Below, piece by piece: positions 17,251 through 24,489 of a stretch of 64,000 nt of DNA; the stretch's first letter is position 1; every line of letters starts with the position of its first letter. The stretch covers positions 1 through 64,000 of the forward strand of contig CAOKWI010000003.1 in assembly GCA_948473115.1 (NCBI GenBank), written 5' to 3'. The notes beneath the pieces are model-generated. The model was not told the DNA's origin and did not search any database. It saw only the letters and a program-made list of their open reading frames with translations. The stretch is from an uncultured Lachnospiraceae bacterium (GTDB taxonomy: Bacteria; Bacillota; Clostridia; Lachnospirales; Lachnospiraceae). The position numbers were made by a program, and so were the translations under genes.

Positions 17251-18056
17251 CCGAACACCTCCCTTGTGATGGCCTCCAGGGATTTCCGGAATGCCCTGCT
17301 GTCCTTCAGCCCCAGCTCCTTGAACAGGTTCCCCTCCAGGACCTGTGATGCCACCTCATCGGAATGGGGGATCTGGAACGCCACGCTCCCCAGCACCTGC
17401 TCCATATGTCCGCTTGCCTCATTGGGGTACACGTTGGCTGCCACCCTGTACTGCTTCTCCGCATCCCATTTGCTCTCCTTTAATAAGGGCAGCTGGCTGG
17501 ACAGGTAGCTGATGGATTTTAAGTCACAGTTCACCATCCGCAGCACCGCGTCGGACTTGAGCAGGGCGATGGCGGAGAGGATGTCGTTGGCGATGGAGCT
17601 GCCGCAGTCGATGACCACATAGGGGGCAATGTTCCGTAACGCCTGCAGCAGTTCCTCCGCCTGGGTCCGCTCATAGGGCGGGTAGGTGTATTCGTTCTCC
17701 CCTTTCCGCATCCCGATGATGGCAAGGTGGCGGAACCTCTTATGGGTGATGCAGTTGTGCCGCACCAGGGACTCCGACACATGGCTTGCCGCGAGGATGC
17801 TCCCCAGGGAGTGTTCTTCCTCCAGGTCCCCAGGCGGGCAGATGCAGGGGAGCATGGGCGTGTTCATGTCGCATAAGAGCAGCGCCACATCCTTCTTCTG
17901 CTGTGCCAGGCCTGCCGCCAGCTTGACGGCCACCGTTGTCTTGCCGCAGCCGGGGCTTCCCCATACCGCCAACATCTGGTTTCCCTTTTCCGGCTCCATG
18001 GGGGCATCCTCCCCGCCCCCGCTGCGGCCAAATATGCTGTTCTTCATGAAATTCAA
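17244..18056 (-). CDS. tadZ: TadZ/CpaE-like MinD-family ATPase
   Basis: A 270-residue ParA/MinD-fold protein with MLAVWGSPGCGKTTVAVKLAAGLA as the P-loop and a second conserved strand LLLCDMNTPML. TadZ proteins localise the pilus machinery to a site in the cell. The P-loop GSPGCGKTT lacks the first Lys of the canonical deviant Walker A, as in many TadZ/CpaE proteins. A TTG at 18056 follows GTGGAG with suitable spacing; an ATG at 18047 is also possible. It lies 3 bp from cpaB and overlaps tadA. Confidence 0.8.
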   Translation of the reverse strand: MNFMKNSIFGRSGGGEDAPMEPEKGNQMLAVWGSPGCGKTTVAVKLAAGLAQQKKDVALLLCDMNTPMLPCICPPGDLEEEHSLGSILAASHVSESLVRHNCITHKRFRHLAIIGMRKGENEYTYPPYERTQAEELLQALRNIAPYVVIDCGSSIANDILSAIALLKSDAVLRMVNCDLKSISYLSSQLPLLKESKWDAEKQYRVAANVYPNEASGHMEQVLGSVAFQIPHSDEVASQVLEGNLFKELGLKDSRAFRKSLEAITREVFGC

Positions 18057-18059
18057 TGC

Positions 18060-18926
18060 TCACTCCACCCCGCTTCCCGACAGCGCTTCCTCTGCCTGCT
18101 GGATCACATCCTCCATGGTCTGTCCGTTTTCGGGGCTGCCATCGCTTTCCCCTGTTTCCTGGGTGCCGTCTGTGCTTTCTTCCCCATCTTCTTCGGGCGC
18201 ATACAGTTCCTCCAGCACAGCCTCCTGCGCCTCAATGAACCTGGCGGCATTTCCTGCATCCCCCCGGTATACCAGGGAGAGGTGCAGCTTGCCCTCCGCC
18301 TCCAGTTCCGCCAGTATCCTGGACTGCGACCGCGCCACCAGCAGCGTCACTGTGGTGGGAAGCTCCTTTTCGGAGTCCCCGTCCTCCCGCTCCCCCGTGT
18401 TGGCGTCATACCCGCTGTTCGCCGTCACGGCGATGACCTCCACATACTGAAGTTCGGGCGGGATCACAGTCACCCCCTGCTTCCTGTAGTCCGGGGCGAT
18501 GACGGATACGATGTCGCCGCTCTGCAGCTTGCCTGACAGCCCGTTGGCAAAGGATTTCACCGTCACGGACATGGCCTGTTTCTCCCCATTTAAGCTGTAG
18601 AGGTAGGCGTTCTCCTCGGCAGGCTCATCCGCGATCTTGGAGGCGATGATATAGTCCCCCGGCGCAAAGTCGGCGGAGGCGTACCTGCCGATGGCAGTCT
18701 CCGGGTTCCTCACCACATCCTCCGGCAGGTTGTACCCGCCTACCTCCACCACCTTCACCTGGGCCGCCGTAATCTCATCGCCCTTTTTGATCTCCCGCAC
18801 CACCCGCACGATCTGTGTCTTTTCGCTGATGCTCCGATTGAAAAGCGGCGTGACCGCAAAGCATATCACCAGCGACAGGATGATGCAGGCCACCCCTATG
18901 ACGATCCTGTTCTTAAAAATCTGCAT
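18060..18926 (-). CDS. cpaB: CpaB/RcpC-like SAF-domain pilus protein
   Basis: A 288-residue protein with an N-terminal membrane anchor (IVIGVACIILSLVICFAVTPLF) and an SAF domain: VVREIKKGDEITAAQVKVVEVG then NPETAIGRYASADFAPGDYIIASKI. A second beta domain has LQSGDIVSVIAPDYRKQGVTV. The C-terminal 40 residues are acidic and low in complexity. CpaB/RcpC proteins belong to the periplasmic or wall-spanning part of Tad systems. AGGGAGGTATCAGA precedes the ATG. It starts the tadZ-tadA-tadB-tadC run. Confidence 0.85.
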   Translation of the reverse strand: MQIFKNRIVIGVACIILSLVICFAVTPLFNRSISEKTQIVRVVREIKKGDEITAAQVKVVEVGGYNLPEDVVRNPETAIGRYASADFAPGDYIIASKIADEPAEENAYLYSLNGEKQAMSVTVKSFANGLSGKLQSGDIVSVIAPDYRKQGVTVIPPELQYVEVIAVTANSGYDANTGEREDGDSEKELPTTVTLLVARSQSRILAELEAEGKLHLSLVYRGDAGNAARFIEAQEAVLEELYAPEEDGEESTDGTQETGESDGSPENGQTMEDVIQQAEEALSGSGVE

Positions 18927-19036
18927 TCTGATACCTCCCTGTGCGCTTCAGCGCACATGTCAATCCATATTTGAAAGTCTGCTTTCAAAATGATACCTAC
19001 CTGAAAAAAGATTATTCTGCATTGGCATTAGGTACC

Positions 19037-19063
19037 GGGCGGGCCTTCCATGAAAGCCCGCCC
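19037..19063. repeat. GC-rich inverted repeat between the small membrane peptide and cpaB
   Basis: Arms gggcgggc and gcccgccc pair over 8 bp around an 11-nt loop. No T-run follows, so it may be an RNA processing or stability hairpin between two parts of the Tad transcript. Confidence 0.45.
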
Positions 19064-19069
19064 CCTGTC

Positions 19070-19171
19070 TTACCTGCCCACTGCGTATCTTTTCCTGCGG
19101 CTGCGCAGGAACGCCGCCAGCGCCACCACCGGCACGGCGGTACAAAGTGTGATGATGATTTTCTTTTTCAT
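19070..19171 (-). CDS. 33-residue membrane peptide of the Tad cluster
   Basis: A very short reading frame, MKKKIIITLCTAVPVVALAAFLRSRRKRYAVGR. It has a basic start, one hydrophobic helix and a strongly basic C-terminus. The ATG overlaps the TGA of the prepilin peptidase gene as ATGA, and TGGAGG lies 9 nt upstream, which argues that it is translated. It has no named family that I know. A role in the membrane part of the pilus machinery is a guess from position. Confidence 0.6.
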   Translation of the reverse strand: MKKKIIITLCTAVPVVALAAFLRSRRKRYAVGR

Positions 19172-19650
19172 ATGATCCATCCTCCAGTCTTCATGAAATA
19201 GGCCATGGCTGCCCCTGCCGCTAGGAACGGCCCTGCAGGGTGGGCGGTCCTTCCCGTCCTCCCCTTAAGCCTCCCCATGCAGGAACAGATAAGCCCGTAA
19301 ACAGTAAATGCTGACAGCCCCATGACGGATGCCGCCAGGCTGGCCGGCAGTCCCAGCACGGTTCCCATGGATGCCGCCAGCTTGATATCCCCGCCCCCGA
19401 TCCCTCCTGGCTCTTTCCCCGCCAGCGCCACTAAGAGGTACGGCAAAGCCGTAAGCGCCCCGGCAAGGTTCCAGGGGGAAAAATGCAGCAGGGACAGCAG
19501 TGCGATGGCCGCCTGCAGGCTGTCCGGGATCTCCCTGTTCTTAATGTCGCAGACGGAAACTACAGCCAGCAGAAAGAGGAACAGCACAGCCTGCAGCGCC
19601 ATTCCCGGTGATGCTGCCATCCCTTGGCCGGCTGCCGGGTTAACCGGCAT
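19168..19650 (-). CDS. tadV: TadV/CpaA-like GxGD prepilin peptidase
   Basis: A 160-residue A24 aspartic peptidase with about five membrane helices. The two catalytic Asp residues lie in SVCDIKNREIPD and in the GxGD motif GGGDIKLA. It lacks the extra methylase domain of PilD, as expected for TadV. It probably cleaves the Flp-like and DUF4320 pseudopilins encoded around it. The ATG at 19650 overlaps the end of the Flp-like gene; an ATG 10 codons later is also possible. Confidence 0.88.
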   Translation of the reverse strand: MPVNPAAGQGMAASPGMALQAVLFLFLLAVVSVCDIKNREIPDSLQAAIALLSLLHFSPWNLAGALTALPYLLVALAGKEPGGIGGGDIKLAASMGTVLGLPASLAASVMGLSAFTVYGLICSCMGRLKGRTGRTAHPAGPFLAAGAAMAYFMKTGGWII

Positions 19651-19879
19651 AGTTGAACATCTGCTGGATGCGGTTTACCAGCGTGGGCAGCACCGTATCC
19701 TTGAACAGGGCATACAAACCTGCCAGCAGGAGCGCGCCAAGCACCACGGCGATCAGGATCTTCACCGCCGTGTCCACATATCCCTCCCCGGAACGCTCCG
19801 CCAGTTTCCTTCTTGCCTCCATGGCCTTTGCCGCAAAAACACCGTACATCCTGTTCATCTGGTTTCTGATCTTCTTCAT
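19640..19879 (-). CDS. Flp-like pilin candidate (DUF6133 type)
   Basis: A 79-residue protein with a 30-residue basic leader, the motif RSGEGYVDTAVKILIAVVLGALLLAGLYALF and a short C-terminus VNRIQQMFNYAG. One hydrophobic helix after a Gly/Glu motif is the Flp-type pilin plan. The EGYVD motif is also found in the DUF4320 protein, which supports shared processing. I recall such proteins as DUF6133. GGAGGG lies 7 nt before the ATG at 19879. Probably the major pilin of the element, since no other Flp gene was found. Confidence 0.75.
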   Translation of the reverse strand: MKKIRNQMNRMYGVFAAKAMEARRKLAERSGEGYVDTAVKILIAVVLGALLLAGLYALFKDTVLPTLVNRIQQMFNYAG

Positions 19880-19935
19880 TGATTTTCCCTCCATTTTTTT
19901 AGGTTTATGGTTTTGATAGTGTCTGTCCGTTACTG

Positions 19936-20325
19936 CTACATCCCTGCCATCTGCTGGCCTTCCTGGGGCGCTTCCCCTCCGGCGGCCTCCTGCCGGTTTT
20001 CCTGGGGCGTTTCCCCTCCTGTTCCCTCCTGCTGAACGGGAGGCGCCTGCGCCATGGTGAGCGCCTGCTGGTAGGCATCCAGCACGGCATTGTGGAGCTC
20101 ATTGCGGAACTCCGCTGTTACAGGAAAGCACACCTCCTTGTAGCCATCCGTTGTTTTCCGGCTGGGCATGGACACAAACAGGCCGTCCCTGCCGCCCTCC
20201 ACCACCTTGATCCCCCGCACGGCAAAACAGCCGCCTATGGTCGCAGAGGCATAGGCCCTGGTACTGCCCTGCTGTCCGGGCGGGTACATGGAAGAGATCT
20301 TGATTTCCACTGTAGGTGTAGACAT
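19936..20325 (-). CDS. spoVG-like: SpoVG-family protein with Q/G/M tail
   Basis: A 129-residue protein whose first 85 residues follow the SpoVG pattern: ATIGGCFAVRGIKVVEG, DGLFVSMPSRKTTDGYKEVCFPVTAEFRNEL. SpoVG proteins bind nucleic acids and affect gene expression and development. The last 40 residues are a Gln/Glu/Pro/Gly-rich extension ending EGQQMAGM, the tail type shared by other accessory proteins here. Many ICEs encode SpoVG relatives, so it is probably an element protein rather than the housekeeping copy. AAGGAGGATTTAT precedes the ATG. Confidence 0.85.
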   Translation of the reverse strand: MSTPTVEIKISSMYPPGQQGSTRAYASATIGGCFAVRGIKVVEGGRDGLFVSMPSRKTTDGYKEVCFPVTAEFRNELHNAVLDAYQQALTMAQAPPVQQEGTGGETPQENRQEAAGGEAPQEGQQMAGM

Positions 20326-20415
20326 ATAAATCCTCCTTCTTTTTCTGCCCTTGCAAGGGCATTATTGATATTTATCCAGCAGACAGGCATGCGGCATGGA
20401 ACGCCTTTTTGCCTG

Positions 20416-20979
20416 TCAGAGCTGCATGGTCTGGCCCTGGGCCTGCTGTGGGGCGGCAAACCCTATTTCCTGGAAGCCAAAGCGGTCCACATAGTAGAAA
20501 CTGCTCCCCGCATTGTCATAAAGTTCCAGCACATCGCTCATGGAGAGGGAGTGCCCTTTATAGCTGGCCGGGAGGGCGCTTCCGTCATTCCCGAATTTCC
20601 TGTACAGCGCCTCCAGGTCATTGGTCTGTGCCGCCCCGTCATATACAGCCCTGTAGTTCTCCTGGTCCGGCGGGCCGAACTTCCTGCACATTTCCTCGTA
20701 CCCGATGAATTTCATATACACGTCCACATCAGGTTTCAGCTGCCAGACACGGACATTTTTAAGCCCCTGTGCCGTGCCGGCCTCCTGTCCCCCGGCCATG
20801 AGGCGGTCGAACATCCCGTCCATCCACTGGACTTTCTGGACCTGCCGCTGCCTCTCCAGGAACCTGCAGAGCTCATCCCCCCTGAACATGGGGTCCACCA
20901 CGGCACATCCGTCCTCCACCCTGCCTGCCCGGCTCCCATAATACATGATGATCCCGTTCTCAATCCGGATCTGGTTCAC
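20416..20979 (-). CDS. YodL-like domain protein with Q/G/M tail
   Basis: A 187-residue protein. The C-terminal part YKGHSLSMSDVLELYDNAGSSFYYVDRFGFQEI fits the YodL-like domain, which occurs in polyvalent proteins of phages and conjugative elements. The N-terminal part resembles a small beta domain (IRIENGIIMYYGSRAG). The C-terminus AQGQTMQL is the shared tail. I prefer the GTG at 20979, which follows GGGGGCAGGAAT; the frame extends to 21000. It is next to SpoVG- and AbrB-type genes. Confidence 0.7.
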   Translation of the reverse strand: MNQIRIENGIIMYYGSRAGRVEDGCAVVDPMFRGDELCRFLERQRQVQKVQWMDGMFDRLMAGGQEAGTAQGLKNVRVWQLKPDVDVYMKFIGYEEMCRKFGPPDQENYRAVYDGAAQTNDLEALYRKFGNDGSALPASYKGHSLSMSDVLELYDNAGSSFYYVDRFGFQEIGFAAPQQAQGQTMQL

Positions 20980-21019
20980 ATTCCTGCCCCCTTCCTGCAC
21001 ACAGTCATTGCCGGTGTCG

Positions 21020-21580
21020 TTACGTCATGGTCATCCCTCCGCCCTGCCCCTGCCGGAATCCGGCAAGTGCCTGTTCATCGGGATATATGAGCTTTCCGTC
21101 TATGACCTCCAGCACCGCGAAATCATCCCTGTCGCAGATCAGCACCCGGTGCTGGTAGGGTTTCTGCATCTCCACATAGTCAAGGGCCTCCTGGGGGCTG
21201 CACAGCCACACGCCTGCGCTGTAACGGCCATCCGGCAGAAAGCTGTACCCGGAGTATTCCGACTCGTTCCTGGCAGGGTCCTTTGCACCGATGGGGCGTA
21301 CCTGGGAGAGCATCAGTTTCGCCTCATCCGGCAGAAGTTCCGGTTTCAGTGTCCCTATCACATCCTCCCGCCAGAACCGGCAGCTCTCCCCGTTTGAGAG
21401 GGATACCAGGAACACGCTCCGCCCCATGGGCTTCGGGTTCGCCCCGTTCCCTCCGGTGCAGAGGAAAATCTGCCCCGGATGTTCCGGAGGCAGCGCTGCC
21501 CTGTTCAGCACCACCACTTTCCCTTTCAGGGAACAGCCAAACCCGGTCTGGTCACAGTCACTTTTCGTGTATTCACGCAT
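21020..21580 (-). CDS. ICE accessory protein of unknown function with Q/G/M tail
   Basis: A 186-residue protein I do not recognise. It has a stretch CSLKGKVVVLNRAALPPEHPGQIFLCTGGNG, then a domain ending SGYSFLPDGRYSAGVWLCSPQEALDYVEMQKPYQHRVLI, with strand-helix alternation like the small LPD modules of polyvalent proteins. The last residues are QGQGGGMTMT. The ATG at 21580 overlaps the stop of the AbrB-like gene, so the two are co-translated. Confidence 0.65.
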   Translation of the reverse strand: MREYTKSDCDQTGFGCSLKGKVVVLNRAALPPEHPGQIFLCTGGNGANPKPMGRSVFLVSLSNGESCRFWREDVIGTLKPELLPDEAKLMLSQVRPIGAKDPARNESEYSGYSFLPDGRYSAGVWLCSPQEALDYVEMQKPYQHRVLICDRDDFAVLEVIDGKLIYPDEQALAGFRQGQGGGMTMT

Positions 21581-21863
21581 GATGCTGTGCCTCCTTTTTC
21601 TGCAGCAGCCCGCTCAGTTCCGCAAGCAGCTGGAGCCTTGTGCTGTCCGGCATGGTCTTTAACGCCGCATGCACATATGCCTCCACCGCCTCCGGCGACT
21701 GGTCTCCGGGTTCTATCACGTCCACCCTGCGGACGGTCACCTTCCCGTCCGCGAGCCCAAGCCCCACGATGCCCCCGTACTCTAAGTTCGCCGCCTCCCG
21801 CAGCGCCTTGGGGATCAGCACCCTTCCCTTGCCGTCCACCAGCTTATAGATCGCATTGCCCAT
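21573..21863 (-). CDS. AbrB/SpoVT-type DNA-binding protein
   Basis: A 96-residue protein starting MGNAIYKLVDGKGRVLIPKALREAANLEYGGIVGLGLADGKVTVRRV. This is the swapped-hairpin AbrB fold with the KGRVLIPKALR motif. A helical C-terminal tail follows. AAGGAAGGAGGAACCT precedes the ATG, so the upstream-extended frame to 21926 is not used. It overlaps the end of the D12 methylase and the start of the next gene. It probably regulates the element or forms an antitoxin-type regulator. Confidence 0.85.
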   Translation of the reverse strand: MGNAIYKLVDGKGRVLIPKALREAANLEYGGIVGLGLADGKVTVRRVDVIEPGDQSPEAVEAYVHAALKTMPDSTRLQLLAELSGLLQKKEAQHHA

Positions 21864-22881
21864 AGGTTCCTCCTTCCTTTTCCCCGGCGGCCTCCGTGAT
21901 CCCGTAGCCGCCGTCTCCGTCCTCACTGCCGCACAGCCCGAACAGGCTCATCTGCATGGGCTGCGCCCGTTCCCGTTCCTTCGGGTCATAGTTGGTGATC
22001 AGCACCTCCGGGAATTCGCAGCCTCCGTCATAGCGCTGTGCCAGGTTATTGATGCGGGTGACCGCCGTGATGGTGTACCCTGCGTACAGATCCCGTATAA
22101 AGCTACAGTCATTGTAACTGACCATCCATTTCCCCCTGCACCCCGCCAGCACGTCCCGCAGCCTTGCGTGGTCCTCCTTCCGGAACACCACCGCATAATG
22201 CCCCTCCGTCTCATAATAGGGCGGGTCACAGTAGAAAAAGGCGCCGTCCCGGTCATACTGCCGGATCAGCGCCTCGAAGTCCTTGTTCTCCACCACCGTG
22301 TCCGCAAGCCTGCGGGATGCCTGCCAGATGGTGTCAAAGCATTTGCGCACGTCAAAGTTCTTGCAGCCGTAGGAAGTGCAGCCGCTCCCGTAGCTGTACC
22401 GGATCAGCTTGAAGAACGCGGCCGCCCGCTTCACGTCCGTCACCTCCGCGTTCTCCATCAGGATCGCCCTTATTTCCTCATAATCAGGCACTGGCAGGGA
22501 TACCTGCGCCAGCTCCAGTTCTTCCGCAAGGAACGGGGCGTCAAACTCCTGCTTGTCGAGAAACCTGCGGATGACGGCAAACTCATCCCTGCTGTTCACC
22601 GGCAGGAAACCGAGTTCCCTAAGAAATGCCCATGTCCTGTCCTTCACGCAGCCAAACAGGTTGGCGAGGTTGGAGTTATAGTCGTTATAGACCTCCATGC
22701 ACCTGTTGTCGGGTGGCCTGCCGAAGAGCACCCATCCGCCCCCGCCGAACACCTCGATATAGCGGTCAAAGTTTACGGGGAACATCGTATAAATCAGCTT
22801 TCGGAGGGCTTTCTTTCCGCCCACCCATGAGATAAAGCTGTCTATGCCGCACCACCTCCTTTCCTGCGGCGGAAGTTTCAC
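21844..22881 (-). CDS. D12-class DNA adenine N6-methyltransferase (Dam-like)
   Basis: It methylates adenine N6 in DNA. Motif I is SFISWVGGKKAL..., with FGGGGWVLF next, and the catalytic motif is FYCDPPYY. Length (about 330) is normal for the class. The frame opens at a GTG (22881), which overlaps the previous stop. Homologues start just before SFISW, however, and here a perfect AAAGGAGGTG site precedes an ATA codon at 22845, so the original start may have changed. The C-terminal QMSLFGL resembles a beta-clamp-binding motif. On this element it probably protects DNA from host restriction. Confidence 0.88.
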   Translation of the reverse strand: MKLPPQERRWCGIDSFISWVGGKKALRKLIYTMFPVNFDRYIEVFGGGGWVLFGRPPDNRCMEVYNDYNSNLANLFGCVKDRTWAFLRELGFLPVNSRDEFAVIRRFLDKQEFDAPFLAEELELAQVSLPVPDYEEIRAILMENAEVTDVKRAAAFFKLIRYSYGSGCTSYGCKNFDVRKCFDTIWQASRRLADTVVENKDFEALIRQYDRDGAFFYCDPPYYETEGHYAVVFRKEDHARLRDVLAGCRGKWMVSYNDCSFIRDLYAGYTITAVTRINNLAQRYDGGCEFPEVLITNYDPKERERAQPMQMSLFGLCGSEDGDGGYGITEAAGEKEGGTYGQCDL

Positions 22882-23249
22882 TGTCCCATTGAAATGCCCT
22901 GGCCGGATGTTTCTTCTCCCTGCATGATGGCAGGCTGTTCCCTGTCTGTCTGCCGGAACTCCACAGCCCCCATGCTTTCCCCTAAAAAACCCCAGTCATC
23001 CGGATAGTAGCTGCCGCCCTCATCAAGCGGGAACGGCTCCCTGCACAGGATGGTACCCCAATGGTTCACCAGCACAAAGGGCGCTATCTGTGCAAAGCTG
23101 CCATCCAGATTGTCCGAATCCCTCACGTCATAACAGAAAAGCCCTTCCGGTACCGTATCCCTGTCAAGGCGGGAATTGGTAAACAGTACCGTCCTGCCGT
23201 CTACCTCCGCCAGTTCATAACTTTCTTTTAGTGCATCATAGAGCGCCAT
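22878..23249 (-). CDS. LPD28-like polyvalent-type domain protein with Q/G/M tail
   Basis: A 123-residue protein: RTVLFTNSRLDRDTVPEGLFCYDVRDSDNLDG, then QIAPFVLVNHWGTILCREPFPL. This is the pattern I know as the large polyvalent-protein-associated domain LPD28. The end is ETSGQGISMGQ. GGAGGG precedes the ATG at 23249, so the frame extended to 23558 is not used. LPD domains often travel in phage and ICE proteins that enter the recipient cell, so a role early after transfer is plausible. Confidence 0.72.
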   Translation of the reverse strand: MALYDALKESYELAEVDGRTVLFTNSRLDRDTVPEGLFCYDVRDSDNLDGSFAQIAPFVLVNHWGTILCREPFPLDEGGSYYPDDWGFLGESMGAVEFRQTDREQPAIMQGEETSGQGISMGQ

Positions 23250-23262
23250 ATTCCCTCCCTGC

Positions 23263-24489
23263 TCACTGCATTGCCATGCCATTCTCCAGTTTCCCCTGCT
23301 GTTCCTGTCCCGTATATTCATGCACAAACTCCTGCCCGTTCCGGGAGATGGCGCCATAGGGGGTAAACACAAAGCCTGCCTGTTCGATCTGCCGCTTCCC
23401 ATACCCCCGGAAGTCAAAACGGGAAAAGGCAGGGTCGCCTGTGTCGATCCCGGCGCTCTGCAGGACATACTCCCCGTATGCGTCCGGTGAGAGGATATCA
23501 GGGCCGAAATCATAACAGCCCAGGTTGGCGGTAATATCCAGCGCCATATCCAGGTCAAAACACTGCTCCAGTTCCAGCACGGCCTTATACTTCATGAGCA
23601 TCAGGTCATCCGGTGCCTCCCGCCGCAGTTCCTGCAGGCGTCCTGCCAGGGTGTTCAGCTTCCCGATATCCTCGTCCCCTGCCAGCTGGTACTGGAATGC
23701 CGGGATGATGCTCCTGGTCTCTGCGATCCGGCAGGCATCAAAGGATTCCTCACCAATGGACAGGAGCGCCCACTGGAGGGCTTTTTCATCCGCAGGCAGT
23801 TCCAGCCATATGCCGCTGTCCCCGTCCGGCGCATCGGCCTTTTCGATCCGCAGGGACAAAAGCCCGCTGTGGCTGTCCCCACAGGAGGGCAGATGCTCCC
23901 CGTCATAAAATTCCCGGCGGGCGGCGGTACTGCTGCGGTACACATAGCCCCTGGGGGTGAATGCCCCGTGGTCACTGTTCCGCAGTGCCTTCCCTACCTT
24001 TGCGGGGTCCAGCAGCTCCACCGCCTCATCCGACAGACTCTCCACTATGTCAAGCATGCCGCCTTCCATGCATGCCCTCCCAAGGCTTGTGTCATTTGTC
24101 ACACCGGGATGGTATTCATAGTCGTCCAGGGAAAAAGCGAGGTTTATCAATTCCTTTGTGGTAATCGGGGTATCTCCCTTCGCTTCCCTGCACAGGTGTA
24201 ACGCTCCCTCATACGTTCCAATCTGAAATTCATCCATGCGGCTGACCTGGTCTGCCAGCAGGCTCAGTTCTTCCAGTGATTTCTTTCCGGAAAGGATCAG
24301 GTGGCTTGTCATAAACTGAGGCCAGCCATTAAAGCAATGCAGCTCATACCCGCCCCCTTGCGCCACATGGGCGCGCTGAAGTGCATCCTGGATTTCATGG
24401 ACGCTGGCGGGCAGCATCAGCACTGCCCCTTCGTACCCATGACTGCCGCGGTGGCTGTCCGCGGTGACGTTGACTTCCATATGTTTCAT
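23263..24489 (-). CDS. Antirestriction protein with two ArdA-like repeats
   Basis: A protein of 408 residues. The first ArdA-like part includes KELINLAFSLDDYEYHPGVTNDTSLGRACMEGG and ends GAFTPRGYVYR. The second includes ALDITANLGCYDFGPDILSPDAYGEYVL ... FRGYGKRQIEQAGFVFTPYG. ArdA proteins mimic DNA and block type I restriction. This one is twice the usual length and is related to the gene that precedes it. ATG at 24489 overlaps the previous TGA (ATGA), with GGGAGGG upstream. The last residues are ENGMAMQ. Confidence 0.75.
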   Translation of the reverse strand: MKHMEVNVTADSHRGSHGYEGAVLMLPASVHEIQDALQRAHVAQGGGYELHCFNGWPQFMTSHLILSGKKSLEELSLLADQVSRMDEFQIGTYEGALHLCREAKGDTPITTKELINLAFSLDDYEYHPGVTNDTSLGRACMEGGMLDIVESLSDEAVELLDPAKVGKALRNSDHGAFTPRGYVYRSSTAARREFYDGEHLPSCGDSHSGLLSLRIEKADAPDGDSGIWLELPADEKALQWALLSIGEESFDACRIAETRSIIPAFQYQLAGDEDIGKLNTLAGRLQELRREAPDDLMLMKYKAVLELEQCFDLDMALDITANLGCYDFGPDILSPDAYGEYVLQSAGIDTGDPAFSRFDFRGYGKRQIEQAGFVFTPYGAISRNGQEFVHEYTGQEQQGKLENGMAMQ

